This document shows, in pieces, positions 1-8,770 of a stretch of DNA of 64,000 bases. Under the pieces are notes generated by a model. That model had not been told where the DNA came from. It worked only from the letters and a program-made list of their open reading frames with translations, and did not search any database. Numbering within the stretch: position 1 is the stretch's first letter; each line of letters opens with the position of its first letter. A program made the translations under genes and the position numbers. Location: NCBI GenBank assembly GCA_947625045.1, contig CANQMW010000012.1, positions 24,555 to 88,554 on the forward strand, read 5' to 3'. The DNA comes from an uncultured Oscillospiraceae bacterium (GTDB lineage Bacteria > Bacillota > Clostridia > Oscillospirales > Oscillospiraceae).

Positions 1-681
1 CCGGCCCAGCTCGGCGAGGAGGCGCAGCACTGCGCCCTGGCGCACAGCGCGGGTATTCTTTTCCGCGATCTTAAGGGCCTCCTCCGGGCTCACGGCCAGC
101 TCCGCCTGGAGGATGGTCTTGTCCCCGGCCCGGCGGGCGGCGCCCGCCTCCGTGCGGAGCACGCCCTTCTTCACAAGGGACGCCAGCGCGGGTCCGGGAT
201 TCTTCGCGCCGAACACAGCTTCTATATCCGCCAGCTCGCACCGGCCGCCGTGGCCGGCCACCGCGTCCAGCACCAGCTTCTCCCCGGCGCCTTTCGCTTG
301 GATGTAGGCTTCTTCCGCCTCCCGCGCCAGCAGATACACGGGCCACACGTCGTACCACAGGCCCGCCGGGAGCATGGCCCGCACCGCGTCCATGACCGTG
401 CAGAAAAACCGCTCCCGCATCCACATGGCCAGCTTCAGCTGGGTCTCGCTCAAAAGAGGCTCGGCGTCCAGCACATCAAGGATGTTCTTGAGCCGCTTGT
501 CGGTCTGGCCGCCCATGGCCAGCACCACCCCCTCCCGGGGGCGGCTGCCGCCGAAGGGCACCGCCACCCGCACGCCGGGGCGCACCTTATCCGCGAGCTT
601 ATCCGGCACGGCATAGGTATAGGGCCGGTCCACCCAATAGGTCACGTCCGCCACGGCGACACGGGCCGTCAAGCCGCTCAT
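1..681 (-). CDS. priA: Primosomal protein N' (PriA), N-terminal part only
   Basis: PriA is the helicase that restarts stalled replication forks by loading the primosome. Only the first 227 codons are present; the gene runs off the left edge. The visible protein has the PriA 3'-DNA-binding domain opening (VAVADVTYWVDRPYTYAVP, then VRPGVRVAVPFGG) followed by the winged-helix region. The helicase lobes and zinc-binding cysteines would lie outside the window. The start is the ATG before SGLTARVAV. It lies 31 bases downstream of rpoZ in the conserved remA-gmk-rpoZ-priA order, which supports the call. The reading frame is open throughout. Confidence 0.93.
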   Translation of the reverse strand, partial: MSGLTARVAVADVTYWVDRPYTYAVPDKLADKVRPGVRVAVPFGGSRPREGVVLAMGGQTDKRLKNILDVLDAEPLLSETQLKLAMWMRERFFCTVMDAVRAMLPAGLWYDVWPVYLLAREAEEAYIQAKGAGEKLVLDAVAGHGGRCELADIEAVFGAKNPGPALASLVKKGVLRTEAGAARRAGDKTILQAELAVSPEEALKIAEKNTRAVRQGAVLRLLAELGR

Positions 682-712
682 GAGTCCTTATTTCCCCCGC
701 TGGATGCCCGGC

Positions 713-931
713 TCACATCTCGCCGGACGGGGCGTTGTTATCGCTGTTGATGGTGAGCTTGCCGGTATATACCTCGTCGATGGCGGCGGACACGGGCTTT
801 TTCGTCAGGGGCTCGCCGGAGTTCTCCGCCTCGGCGGAGATGGAGCGGGCCCGCTTGGCCACCAGGTTGATGAGGGCGTAACGGCTGCCGACCTTGTCCA
901 CCAGGTCGGCTACGGGGGGATAGAGCATCAT
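713..931 (-). CDS. rpoZ: RNA polymerase omega subunit
   Basis: Omega subunit of RNA polymerase, which helps beta' fold and assemble. The 72-residue protein has the family pattern: an N-terminal YPPVADLVDKVGSRYALI stretch, the KRAR helix, and a segment around KPVSAAIDEVYTGKL. The length is normal for Firmicutes. Its ATG overlaps the gmk stop by four bases, so the two are probably translationally coupled. The last residues (after LTINSDNNA) are poorly conserved. Confidence 0.93.
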   Translation of the reverse strand: MMLYPPVADLVDKVGSRYALINLVAKRARSISAEAENSGEPLTKKPVSAAIDEVYTGKLTINSDNNAPSGEM

Positions 932-1539
932 GATAGCAAGTCTCCTTTTGCCATAGATTCCAGTTTCCGGCCGCTGCGGCAGCTCTCCGCCGTGATGATG
1001 GCGTCCAGCTCCCGGGCGGCTTTTTCCGCGTCGTCATTGACGACGATGTAGGTGTAGTTATTGGCGAGGGCGCACTCCCGCCGGGCCGTCATAAGGCGTC
1101 CCGCGATCTTTTCCTCGGTGTCGGTTCCCCGGCCCCGGAGGCGGCGCTCCAGCTCCGCGAGGCTGGGGGGCGCCAAAAATATGCTCACGGCGTCGGGCCG
1201 CTTTTGAAGGACCTGGGCCGCGCCCTGGACCTCGATGTCCAAGAGCACGTGCCAGCCCTCCGTGAGCCGCTCGTCCACGGGCCGCGCCGGGGTGCCGTAG
1301 AAGCTGCCCACATACTCCGCGTGCTCCAGAAAGGCATCCTCGTCGATCATGCGAAGGAATTCCTCCCGGGTGCGGAAGAAGTAGTTGACACCGTCCTCCT
1401 CCCCGGGGCGGGGGTCCCGGGTGGTGGCGGAGACGGAAAAGCGCACATCAGAGCGCATTTTCATAAGCCTCCCGATGACGGTGCTCTTGCCCGCGCCGGA
1501 GGGGCCGGACAGCACGATCAGAAGTCCCTTCTCAGCCAT
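928..1539 (-). CDS. gmk: Guanylate kinase
   Basis: Phosphorylates GMP to GDP with ATP, in the cytoplasm. The 203-residue protein carries the P-loop GPSGAGKST at residues 12-20, the GMP-binding stretch (FSVSATTRDPRPGEEDGVNY) and the lid arginines. An upstream extension in the same frame has no family similarity, so the start is the ATG before AEKGLLIV. That start lies inside the 3' end of remA (8-base overlap). The C-terminus overlaps rpoZ by four bases. Confidence 0.96.
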   Translation of the reverse strand: MAEKGLLIVLSGPSGAGKSTVIGRLMKMRSDVRFSVSATTRDPRPGEEDGVNYFFRTREEFLRMIDEDAFLEHAEYVGSFYGTPARPVDERLTEGWHVLLDIEVQGAAQVLQKRPDAVSIFLAPPSLAELERRLRGRGTDTEEKIAGRLMTARRECALANNYTYIVVNDDAEKAARELDAIITAESCRSGRKLESMAKGDLLS

Positions 1540-1786
1540 GGGATGCGCCTCCCTCCTGCCCCATCCTTCCGGACAGTTCCTCCGGGGACACAGGGGCGAG
1601 GATGACATGGCCGCTGTCCATGATGAGCACGGCCTCGGTCTTCCGGCCATAGGTGGCGTCTATGAGCCGCCCCGCCTCTTTGGCCTGGGATATGACCCGC
1701 TTGATAGGGTTGGACTCCGGCTCCACCGCGGCCACCAGCTTGCCCGGGGCCACAAAGCTTCCAAATCCGATGCTTACAAGCTCCAT
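1532..1786 (-). CDS. remA: RemA-family DNA-binding regulator
   Basis: Small 84-residue protein of the RemA/YlzA family. In Bacillus subtilis RemA is a DNA-binding activator of biofilm matrix genes. The N-terminus MELVSIGFGSFV and the SNPIKRVISQAKEAGRLIDATYGRKT core are characteristic. The protein always sits between yicC and gmk in Firmicutes, as here. Whether it controls matrix genes in this organism cannot be read from the sequence. The C-terminal tail after PVSPEEL is species-specific. Confidence 0.9.
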   Translation of the reverse strand: MELVSIGFGSFVAPGKLVAAVEPESNPIKRVISQAKEAGRLIDATYGRKTEAVLIMDSGHVILAPVSPEELSGRMGQEGGASHG

Positions 1787-1793
1787 AGACGGC

Positions 1794-2672
1794 TCACTCC
1801 ATGTTCTGGATCTGCTCGCGTATCTTCTCCAGCTCCGCCTTCATGTCGATGACGGTGCGGGCGATCTCGCTGTCGGCGCATTTGGAGCCGGTGGTGTTAG
1901 CCTCCCGGTTCATCTCCTGCACCAGAAAGTCCAGCTTCCGCCCGGCGGGGGAGCCGGCGGCCAGCAGGAGCCGGAACTGGGCGATGTGGCTCTTGAGCCT
2001 CACCATCTCCTCGTCCACGGCCACCTTGTCGGCATAGATGGCGGCCTCCTGCAAAATGCGGCTCTCATCCACCCCGGCGTCCGCCAGCACCTCCTGCATG
2101 CGGCCCAGGAGCTTTTCCCGGTACTCCGTTACGGTCTGAGGCGAGCGCTCCTCTATCTTCGCCACCATGGCCTCCAGGGTGGCGAGCTTGCCCTCGATGT
2201 CCTCCCGGAGCTTCTCCCCCTCCCGGGTGCGCATGGCATCGAACTCCTCCAGCGCTTCAGAGAGAACAGTTACGATGGCATTGGATACCGCGTCCCGGCC
2301 CGCGTCGGTCTTGTCGGTGGACAGGACCTCGGGGAAGCGCACCAGGCTCAGGGCGCTGATGTCCCCGTCCAGGCCGAACTTTTCCGCCGTGTCCCGCACG
2401 GCTTTGAGATAAGCCGCCGCCAGGCTCTCGTTGACCTGGATGACGGCTTCCTCCGCCTTGGAGGCGTCCACGGTGATGAATACGTCCACCTTGCCGCGGC
2501 TGATGACGCCCGCCACGGCAGAGCGCACCGCCTCCTCGGCGAACAGGCAGCTTTTGGGCAGGCGCACGGACACATCCAGGTAGCGGTTATTGACGCTCTT
2601 CAGCTCCGCCGTCACGGCGATGGCATCCACCTCGCCCTTAGCGCCGCCGTAGCCTGTCATGCTCTTGATCAT
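1794..2672 (-). CDS. yicC: YicC-family endoribonuclease
   Basis: YicC-type protein of 292 residues; E. coli YicC and its Bacillus relative YloC are endoribonucleases. The N-terminus MIKSMTGYG and the ELKSVNNRYLDVSVRLP motif define the family. The C-terminal DUF1732 part (KLDFLVQEMNREANTTGSK, then the DMKAELEKIREQIQNME ending) is intact. The start overlaps the upstream membrane-protein stop by four bases and remA follows after seven bases. Confidence 0.93.
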   Translation of the reverse strand: MIKSMTGYGGAKGEVDAIAVTAELKSVNNRYLDVSVRLPKSCLFAEEAVRSAVAGVISRGKVDVFITVDASKAEEAVIQVNESLAAAYLKAVRDTAEKFGLDGDISALSLVRFPEVLSTDKTDAGRDAVSNAIVTVLSEALEEFDAMRTREGEKLREDIEGKLATLEAMVAKIEERSPQTVTEYREKLLGRMQEVLADAGVDESRILQEAAIYADKVAVDEEMVRLKSHIAQFRLLLAAGSPAGRKLDFLVQEMNREANTTGSKCADSEIARTVIDMKAELEKIREQIQNME

Positions 2673-3172
2673 TCAAAGTACCTCGCGATCTTCACGATAT
2701 AAAACCGGATGAGAGAGGAATAGGCCTGGTCGTAGAGCCAGAACACCACCGCTCCCAGGGGGTAGAGTATGTACCAGGAGAGCTCCCTGCCTGTGAAGGA
2801 GAAGAGCGCCTTTGCCAGGAGCCAATAGATGACGAAGGCAAAGGTGTAGAGGGCGAACTTGCACGCCCAAACCTGCCACAGCTTGTGGAGCTTTTCAAAA
2901 AGGCTCTTGGCGATGGGATAGAACCCGAAGAAGGCGATATACATGATGGCCGCCGCCCCGGGGAACAGCAGCGCCCCCAGCGCCGCCGTCAGCACGAATA
3001 CGCCGAGAGACCACTTGACCCCGTACATCATCAGCGCCACGCACACCGGCACGCTGGAGATCGCCACCAGCGCAAGCCTGCCCGCGGGCAGGACAGAGCC
3101 CAGCACCAGCAGCACCGTGCCCAGAGCCGTCAGTATGGCCAGCCGCGCCAGCCGTTTCGTCCCGCTTTTCAT
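2669..3172 (-). CDS. Polytopic membrane protein, function unknown
   Basis: A 167-residue protein with about five hydrophobic segments separated by short polar loops; the start (MKSGTKRLARLAILTALGT) resembles small integral membrane proteins of the YybS/ECF-S type, but I cannot assign a family. It is wedged between yicC (four-base overlap) and a J-domain gene (one-base gap), so it is probably co-expressed with them. No catalytic motif is visible. Confidence 0.75.
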   Translation of the reverse strand: MKSGTKRLARLAILTALGTVLLVLGSVLPAGRLALVAISSVPVCVALMMYGVKWSLGVFVLTAALGALLFPGAAAIMYIAFFGFYPIAKSLFEKLHKLWQVWACKFALYTFAFVIYWLLAKALFSFTGRELSWYILYPLGAVVFWLYDQAYSSLIRFYIVKIARYFE

Positions 3173-3173
3173 C

Positions 3174-3815
3174 TCACCGGCAGCCGATGCAGGGGATAAG
3201 GTTCCCGCCGACCATCTCGCAGCAGCAGTCCGCGCAGATGAGGTTCTGGCACAGGTTGCAGGCCGCGTCGCCGCCCATCATGTCGCCCATGCCCGTCCCG
3301 GCGGGCCGGTAGGCCTGACCGCCTTGGTTCATGTACTGCACCGCGTTGCGGTACTCCACATTGGTCGGGTCCATGGTGGAGGCGGTGCGGAAAAACTGCC
3401 CCGCCTGGTCCATCCAGCCCTTGCGCCAATAGACGCTGCCCATGAGATAGTACCACTCCGCGTCGTGGGTGGAGATGGCGTTCAGCATGGCCTCGGCCTG
3501 GGCCAGGTTGTTGGCGTTGATGAGGGCCCGTATCTGGGCATAGCTCCCTGTCTGGCCCGCGTTCTGCCGTCCCGGCTGGGACTGATAGGCCGCGCCGCCG
3601 CCGTAGGAATACCCTCCGCCGCCCTGTTCCCGGCTCTTGGTTATGGCGTCGTAGGCCTCGTTGATCTCCTTCATCTTCTCGGAGGCCAGGTCCGCCAGGG
3701 GGTTATCATGATAGTTGTCAGGATGATACTTCCTGGCCAGGTCCCGGTATGCCCTCTTGACCTCGTCGTCGCTGGCCGAGGGGGACACGCCCAATACGCT
3801 GTAAGGATCGTTCAT
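3174..3815 (-). CDS. J-domain (DnaJ-like) protein with cysteine-rich tail
   Basis: The protein has 213 residues. An N-terminal J domain (about residues 1-65; [20 protein letters not shown]) contains the HPD tripeptide needed to stimulate Hsp70 ATPase. A Gly/Tyr-rich linker, a helical tetratricopeptide-like part (about 100-180) and a C-terminal cysteine cluster ([14 protein letters not shown] ... CIGC) follow. It lacks the DnaJ zinc-finger repeats, so it is a specialised co-chaperone rather than DnaJ. The ATG before NDPYSVLG was chosen because GGAG lies seven bases upstream. The DUF5685 gene overlaps by four bases. Confidence 0.85.
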   Translation of the reverse strand: MNDPYSVLGVSPSASDDEVKRAYRDLARKYHPDNYHDNPLADLASEKMKEINEAYDAITKSREQGGGGYSYGGGAAYQSQPGRQNAGQTGSYAQIRALINANNLAQAEAMLNAISTHDAEWYYLMGSVYWRKGWMDQAGQFFRTASTMDPTNVEYRNAVQYMNQGGQAYRPAGTGMGDMMGGDAACNLCQNLICADCCCEMVGGNLIPCIGCR

Positions 3816-4699
3816 GATATGCTCCGTTCTTTTTGTAGTTTCGTTTTCGTCTTCCATGTCCCGGCAAAGACGGCCTGCGCCGCCGCGGGAAGGCCGAGAT
3901 AGATGGTGTTGGTCAATATCCCTGCGTAAATGTTTTCATCCAGCAGCGCATATGCCCCCGCCAGGGCGTTGTGGGAAAGCTGCAGACTGGCCCGGATGGT
4001 CTTCTCATCCTCCGCTGTCAGTTTGCTGTCCACTGGCTTGAACCGGTACCGCAGGGGATTGTAGCTGTCCGTTTGGATATCCTCGGAAAGGTCGTCCGCC
4101 GCGTCCAGGATGTAGATGATGCGGCCCAGGTGGTAGAGAAGCTCCGAGAGGATGCGCCCGGTCTTCTCATCCTCCGCCGCCTCGCCGGCGGCCCGGAGTA
4201 TGAGAGCGAACTTGTCCGCCGCCTCGTCCACGCTGGGGCATTTGGCCTTCTCCAGCGTTTGCAGCGCCCGGAGGTTATTCTCCGTCGCCGCGGCAAAACC
4301 CGGCCGGCGGGAAGCCGCCTTTTTGTAGGCGCCCTTCAAAAGGCCGCAGGCGGCTTTATACCCCCATGACGCGGGAAAAGCCTTGTCCTCTGCCCCGTCC
4401 GCCAGCTTCCACCAGCCCAGTATGACGGTCATATCCGCCGCGAGAGCGAGGCTCTCGCAGCTTTCCAGGCACACGGTCTTTTGGATGGGATGAGCCGCGC
4501 ACCGCCGGGGGCAGGTTGTTGCCGGGCCCGTCGGGGCCAGCAGCATGGCGAGAAAGGTGAAGTCGTAGTTCACCAGGAACCGGGCTGCGAAGCCGTACCG
4601 CCGGGCAAGTTCATGGCACAGCCCGCAGTACACGCCCCGGAACCGCTCGAATTCCGATATCTTCAGCTCGCCCTTCACCGGGCGGACGTAGCCGTACAT
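3812..4699 (-). CDS. DUF5685-family protein
   Basis: A 295-residue protein of unknown function matching the DUF5685 pattern common in Clostridia: [18 protein letters not shown] start, the [13 protein letters not shown] segment, the CPRRCAAHP cysteines and a helical C-terminal part with [19 protein letters not shown]. The paired cysteines and acidic residues suggest a metal-binding helical protein, possibly related to the terpenoid-synthase-like fold, but that is inference. The neighbouring J-domain gene is a recurrent partner. The start follows the RseC-like stop by overlap of one base. Confidence 0.8.
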   Translation of the reverse strand: MYGYVRPVKGELKISEFERFRGVYCGLCHELARRYGFAARFLVNYDFTFLAMLLAPTGPATTCPRRCAAHPIQKTVCLESCESLALAADMTVILGWWKLADGAEDKAFPASWGYKAACGLLKGAYKKAASRRPGFAAATENNLRALQTLEKAKCPSVDEAADKFALILRAAGEAAEDEKTGRILSELLYHLGRIIYILDAADDLSEDIQTDSYNPLRYRFKPVDSKLTAEDEKTIRASLQLSHNALAGAYALLDENIYAGILTNTIYLGLPAAAQAVFAGTWKTKTKLQKERSIS

Positions 4700-5097
4700 C
4701 AGCGCTTGTAGCCGGTGATGAAGTAGTCTATCTTCTTGAACCGCTTGCCCAGACCTGTGGCGGCCGCGGCGCCCGCGGCGATGCCCAGGGCGCTGCCGAT
4801 GATGCATTTCTCCTGATCCAGGCCGATGGCCGCGGCGATGGCGTAGCCGGCGAACAGCATGGCCACCGGCAGCATATATATGAGCAGCGTCACGGCCAGG
4901 ATGGTTGTGGTCTTGCTCTCCAGCACCACCCGCTCCCCGGGCTGGGCGTAGATCTTATTCTCCGCCTCTACGTGGATCTCCTTGCCGTAGATGCACTCGC
5001 CGCAGCCGGAGCAGTGGCTGCAGGCAGTGACCCGCTCCACAGCCACGTCCGCCAGGCCGTTATCCAGTATCTTCGTTATGATCCCCGTCTGGGTCAT
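4699..5097 (-). CDS. RseC/MucC-family (SoxR-reducing) membrane protein
   Basis: A 132-residue protein of the RseC/MucC family. The N-terminal 60 residues carry the cysteine motif CSHCSGCGEC that in relatives is linked to redox or Fe-S chemistry; two transmembrane helices follow (about 66-88 and 97-115) and a short basic tail. In E. coli RseC is tied to SoxR reduction and sigma-E control; in Clostridia the role is unproven. It overlaps cdaR by four bases. Confidence 0.85.
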   Translation of the reverse strand: MTQTGIITKILDNGLADVAVERVTACSHCSGCGECIYGKEIHVEAENKIYAQPGERVVLESKTTTILAVTLLIYMLPVAMLFAGYAIAAAIGLDQEKCIIGSALGIAAGAAAATGLGKRFKKIDYFITGYKR

Positions 5098-6359
5098 TGT
5101 ATCTCCTCCAATCGTATGTACAGCGGATATGTACCCACCGCACCGGCGCTCTCAAAGCCGTCCACATACACCGTCGTGGCCACGCGGGACGTGGCCGTCA
5201 CATCCGTCAGGTCCGCCACGATGCGGATATTGTTGGCGGATATCATGGGCAGCACGTCCTTGGGCGCCCGGATGGTGACGATCTTGTTGGCGTCCATGAC
5301 GCTGGCCCGGTAGCCCTCCGGCACATTCGTATAACGCAGGTTGGTGACGGTGAAGAGCCCCGTCTCCAGGCCGGTGAACTCCATGTTCACCGAAGCCGTG
5401 GTCTCCCCGGACAGGCACTCCACCCCGTTGGGCAGCACAATGTTATAGACCGTGGGCTCAAAGCTCAGAGTATTGGCCAGCTGCACGGTGGCGAGAGAGA
5501 TGATGTTCAGCCCGTCCAGCGTGGCCGCGTCGCCCGCCACGGTGATGGCCGCGGGCTCGATGGTGGTGATGACATTGCTGGCCGTGGCGCCGCCGCCGGG
5601 AACCAGGTCCACGCCCAGGGCCACTTCTTTGACCATGCTCACCGGCACGTTCACGGATACGGTGTCCACATCCGCCTGCACGTCGTCGAATTCCAGGATA
5701 TTGCCCTCGGCGTCCAGCATCACATAGTTGCCCACGGCGGTGAAGGCGGCGTTCACTTCATCCCGGGCCACCACTACCTGCAGCTTGTCTATCTGGTCCA
5801 GCTCCTCCTCCGGGCCCGTGAAGGTCACAGAGGCCGGATCGAAGGTCATCTCGGAGGCATCTACCATGTAGCCCTCGGCGGTGGTTCCCTCGAACTGGCC
5901 GGAGACCACCATGGGCTTGGTGGAGAGCTTGCTGATCTGCAGGCCCACGGTGGAAGGCGAGCGGGAGGTCTCCCGGATGTTGGCCTGGTTCACCCCGGCG
6001 GGATAGCTGATGGAATAGGTCATGGCCCGGTTGCCCGCCATAGTGACGTTGGAGAGGTTCACCACGGCCTTCATATCGTCGGCGGTGAACTTGGAAAGCT
6101 CCCGGCGGGTGCCGGAGAGGGTCACGTTCACCCGGGTGGTATCCTGGTCGGAGACCACCATGTTCAGGGTGTCCCGCATGGCGTCCTGACCGGTGAAAGT
6201 CACCTCCACGCCATAAAAGGTCCTGGTCTGGGTGCTGCCGTAGTTGGACGTATAGTAAAGCCACATGACCAGCGCCGCCAGCAGGCTCAGAATAGCCCAG
6301 AAAAGGCGGCTGTCCAGTATCCCGCGGCTGCGGGCGTTGGCACTATTATTGTTTTTCAT
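5094..6359 (-). CDS. cdaR: CdaA regulator CdaR (YbbR-domain protein)
   Basis: A 421-residue protein with one N-terminal membrane anchor (about residues 18-38) and an extracellular part built of consecutive YbbR-type beta domains, for example around VTFTGQDAMRDTL and VTFTGPEEELDQI. CdaR binds the membrane diadenylate cyclase CdaA and modulates c-di-AMP synthesis. It overlaps cdaA by 14 bases, the standard arrangement. A GGGAG site lies upstream of the chosen ATG (MKNNNSANARS). The usual third gene of the cluster, glmM, is not adjacent here; an RseC-like gene follows instead. Confidence 0.93.
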   Translation of the reverse strand: MKNNNSANARSRGILDSRLFWAILSLLAALVMWLYYTSNYGSTQTRTFYGVEVTFTGQDAMRDTLNMVVSDQDTTRVNVTLSGTRRELSKFTADDMKAVVNLSNVTMAGNRAMTYSISYPAGVNQANIRETSRSPSTVGLQISKLSTKPMVVSGQFEGTTAEGYMVDASEMTFDPASVTFTGPEEELDQIDKLQVVVARDEVNAAFTAVGNYVMLDAEGNILEFDDVQADVDTVSVNVPVSMVKEVALGVDLVPGGGATASNVITTIEPAAITVAGDAATLDGLNIISLATVQLANTLSFEPTVYNIVLPNGVECLSGETTASVNMEFTGLETGLFTVTNLRYTNVPEGYRASVMDANKIVTIRAPKDVLPMISANNIRIVADLTDVTATSRVATTVYVDGFESAGAVGTYPLYIRLEEIQ

Positions 6360-7215
6360 GGTCCGCTCCCTTTCTGGCCCTGAGCCTGTCCAGCCAGCTG
6401 ACGCCCCGGGATTCCTCCGCCGGGAGCAGCTCCCGGCGCAGCAGGGTCTCGAAGGTGTCCGCGCTCAGATGGCGCTTCAAAAGCCCATCCTCCGCCACGC
6501 TGATGCCGCCGGTCTCCTCGGAGACGATGACCACCACTGCGTCGGACCGCTCGCTCATGCCGATGCCCGCCCGGTGGCGCATCCCTAAGTCCCGGCTCAG
6601 ATTGGCGTTCTCGCTCAGGGGCAGCATGCACCCCGCCGCGGCCAGCCGGCCGTCCTGGATGATCACCGCCCCGTCATGGAGGGGGGACTTGTCGTAAAAT
6701 ATGTTTTTCAAAAGCTCCGAGGACACCACCGCGTCCACCTGGGTGCCGGAGGCCATGGCCTCGTTGAGCCGGTTGGTCCGCTCAAAGACGATGAGCGCGC
6801 CGGTGCGGCTTTTGGACATGTCCTCGCAGGCGTATACGGTCTGCATGATGGCCTTGTCCATCACCTGACCGCCCATGATGCCCCGGCCAAAGATGGAGAA
6901 GAGCCGGTAGGAGCCCACGCGCTCCAGGGCCCGGCGTATCTCCGGCTGGAACAGCACGATCACCGCCAGAACGCCTATCTCGAACACCTGCCGCAGGATG
7001 AAGCTGGTCAGGGTCAGGTTCAAAGCGGTGGACAGCACCAGCGCCGCCAGCAGCAGCAGTATGCCCTGGGCCAGGCGCATGGAGTTGTTCCGCCGGACGA
7101 AGGAGATGACCGCGTACACCGCCACCGCCACGATGAGCACGTCGACGATGTCGGCCAGTCCCATATCCAGGATGAGGCCGAAGGACTCTTTTATGTTGGT
7201 CAGAAAATTACTCAT
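6346..7215 (-). CDS. cdaA: Diadenylate cyclase CdaA (c-di-AMP synthase)
   Basis: Makes the second messenger c-di-AMP from two ATP at the membrane. The 289-residue protein has three N-terminal hydrophobic segments (about residues 15-85) and a cytoplasmic DAC domain with both signature motifs: DGA within SPLHDGAVII and RHR within GMRHRAGIGMSE. c-di-AMP controls osmolyte and potassium balance in Firmicutes. It heads an apparent long operon and has a near-consensus promoter about 60 bases upstream. Confidence 0.96.
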   Translation of the reverse strand: MSNFLTNIKESFGLILDMGLADIVDVLIVAVAVYAVISFVRRNNSMRLAQGILLLLAALVLSTALNLTLTSFILRQVFEIGVLAVIVLFQPEIRRALERVGSYRLFSIFGRGIMGGQVMDKAIMQTVYACEDMSKSRTGALIVFERTNRLNEAMASGTQVDAVVSSELLKNIFYDKSPLHDGAVIIQDGRLAAAGCMLPLSENANLSRDLGMRHRAGIGMSERSDAVVVIVSEETGGISVAEDGLLKRHLSADTFETLLRRELLPAEESRGVSWLDRLRARKGADHEKQ

Positions 7216-7272
7216 AGGCCCGTACCATTCATGATCTATACCGTATTGATGAACACTCTACGTCGACTTTGT

Positions 7273-7301
7273 ATTATATAACAAATTAGTTCTGTTGGCA
7301 A
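7273..7301 (-). promoter_or_regulatory. Sigma-A promoter of the cdaA operon
   Basis: On the minus strand TTGCCA and TATAAT are separated by 17 bases. The surrounding AT-rich stretch contrasts with the GC-rich genes. It points at cdaA, giving a leader of roughly 50 bases. Confidence 0.8.
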
Positions 7302-7320
7302 CATAATTTACTGCATTTTA

Positions 7321-7342
7321 GCGGCGGGCCGAAGCCCGCCGC
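7321..7342 (-). terminator. GC hairpin after the desulfurase gene
   Basis: A perfect 9-bp stem (GCGGCGGGC) with a four-base loop begins about eight bases after the desulfurase stop. There is no good T-run on the minus strand (TAAAATG follows), so termination may be weak or the hairpin may act as an mRNA 3' end. Confidence 0.5.
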
Positions 7343-7350
7343 CTGTAAAG

Positions 7351-8469
7351 TCATCCCAATATCTCCTTCACGGCCTCCGCCGCTGCCAGGACCTCGCCCA
7401 CCGTGTTGAAGGGCGAGAAGCTGAAACGCACCGTCCCTCTGTCCAGCGTCCCCGCCGTCTCATGGGCCAGGGGCGCGCAGTGGAGCCCCGCCCGCACGGC
7501 GACGCCCCGCTCCGCCAGCTTTTCCGCCGCCTCCTCGCAGTCCATCTCTCCCATCTGCACCGACAGGACCCCGGCCTGATATGCCGGGTCAGAAGAATAG
7601 AACTGCCGTACTTGTTTATTCCCCGCCAGTGCGCCGGAGAATGCTGCCAGCAGCTTCCGCTCGTGGGCCAGCAGCGCGGCGGGCGTCTTTCGCCGCAGCC
7701 ATTTGACGCCTTCCAAAAGTCCCGCGATTCCCGGCACGTTGTGGGTACCAGGCTCCAATCTGTCCGGCAGGAATGCCGGCATGGCCGCCTCAGCGCTCAC
7801 GGAGCCGGTGCCGCCGAAGAGCAGCGGCCGCACCCGCTCGTCTTTACACAGCAGCACTCCGGTCCCCTGAGGGCCCAGCAGACCCTTGTGGCCCGGCATG
7901 GCGGCGAAGGCGCAGCCCAGGCCGTCGAAGTCCAGACCCACCGTCCCCGCCCCCTGGGAGGCATCCACGATGAGGGGCACGCCCATCTCCCGGCACAGGG
8001 CGGCAATTTTTCCAATGGGCAGGATATAGCCGAACACGTTGGACACTTGGGTGCACACCGCCGCTTTCGCCCCCGGCAGCAGTTTTCGGAACGCCTCCAC
8101 GGCGGCGTCCGGCTCAAACAGCGGCGAGGCCGCTATTTGCACATCCGCCCCTATCCCCCGCAGGGTCCGCCACACGGCGTTGTGCTCATAGCCGGAGATG
8201 ACCACCCGGTCCCCGGGGCCAATGAGGCTCCCGATGGCGATGTTCAGGCCGTGGGTGGCGCTGGAGGTGAACACCACCCGCTCCGGGTCTTTGACGCAGA
8301 AGAGGTCCGCCAGGGCCAGACGGCAGTCCAAGAGCACCTCCGCCGCCGCCATAGCGCTTTCATATCCGCCCCGGCCGGGGCTGGACAGGGTCTCCATGGC
8401 CCGGGACATGGCGTAGCGCACCGCGGCGGGCTTTTGGAAGGAGGTGGCGGCGCAGTCCAGATAGATCAT
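7351..8469 (-). CDS. Cysteine desulfurase family protein (class V aminotransferase)
   Basis: A 372-residue PLP enzyme of the SufS/Csd type. The start MIYLDCAATSFQKP, the PLP lysine in MPGHKGLLG and the catalytic-loop cysteine in RAGLHCAP are all present, so sulfur (or selenium) release from cysteine is plausible. The closest named group I recognise is the EF2568-like branch (TIGR01977), often found with selenium or molybdenum-hydroxylase accessory genes. A DUF3343 gene overlaps its start by four bases and may supply a small carrier. There is no sufU/iscU scaffold nearby. Confidence 0.9.
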   Translation of the reverse strand: MIYLDCAATSFQKPAAVRYAMSRAMETLSSPGRGGYESAMAAAEVLLDCRLALADLFCVKDPERVVFTSSATHGLNIAIGSLIGPGDRVVISGYEHNAVWRTLRGIGADVQIAASPLFEPDAAVEAFRKLLPGAKAAVCTQVSNVFGYILPIGKIAALCREMGVPLIVDASQGAGTVGLDFDGLGCAFAAMPGHKGLLGPQGTGVLLCKDERVRPLLFGGTGSVSAEAAMPAFLPDRLEPGTHNVPGIAGLLEGVKWLRRKTPAALLAHERKLLAAFSGALAGNKQVRQFYSSDPAYQAGVLSVQMGEMDCEEAAEKLAERGVAVRAGLHCAPLAHETAGTLDRGTVRFSFSPFNTVGEVLAAAEAVKEILG

Positions 8470-8714
8470 GCCTCCGCCTCCAGCGTCCCGTCGGGGTGGC
8501 GCAGCAGCACCCGCTCCGGTTGGATGCCCGCGCCGGTGAGGATGGCCGTGGCCCGCTCCTTATGCCGGGCCGCCACGATGACGCAGTAGGCGCAGCCCTT
8601 GGCGGAGGCGGCCTTGGGCACGCGGGAGACCGTTCCCGTGATGCCCGCCCGCTCCAGGACCCGGGCCGCCCGCTGGGCAAAGGTCAGGCTTCGGAATGAA
8701 AGAAGATAGTGCAT
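8466..8714 (-). CDS. DUF3343 putative S/Se carrier-like protein
   Basis: An 82-residue DUF3343 protein (MHYLLSFRSLTFAQRAARVLERAGI start), containing a GCAYC motif that could carry a sulfane group. It is translationally coupled to the desulfurase, so a sulfur- or selenium-transfer pair is likely by context. The start was placed at the ATG eight bases after GGGAGG; this ribosome site is itself the 3' arm of a stable hairpin (separate entry). The function is inferred from family and neighbour only. Confidence 0.82.
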   Translation of the reverse strand: MHYLLSFRSLTFAQRAARVLERAGITGTVSRVPKAASAKGCAYCVIVAARHKERATAILTGAGIQPERVLLRHPDGTLEAEA

Positions 8715-8758
8715 AAAAAGACCTCCCGCATAAGTCACAGCACATCTTATGCGGGAGG
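8715..8758 (-). terminator. Terminator-like hairpin that buries the DUF3343 ribosome site
   Basis: A perfect 13-bp inverted repeat (CCTCCCGCATAAG, 11-base loop) lies after the ispF stop and is followed by TCTTTTT on the minus strand. This is the form of an intrinsic terminator. The 3' arm contains GGGAGG, the ribosome site of the DUF3343 gene, whose ATG begins immediately after the T-run. The element could end the ispDF transcript, gate the next gene, or both. Confidence 0.8.
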
Positions 8759-8770
8759 GGCTTATTTTGT

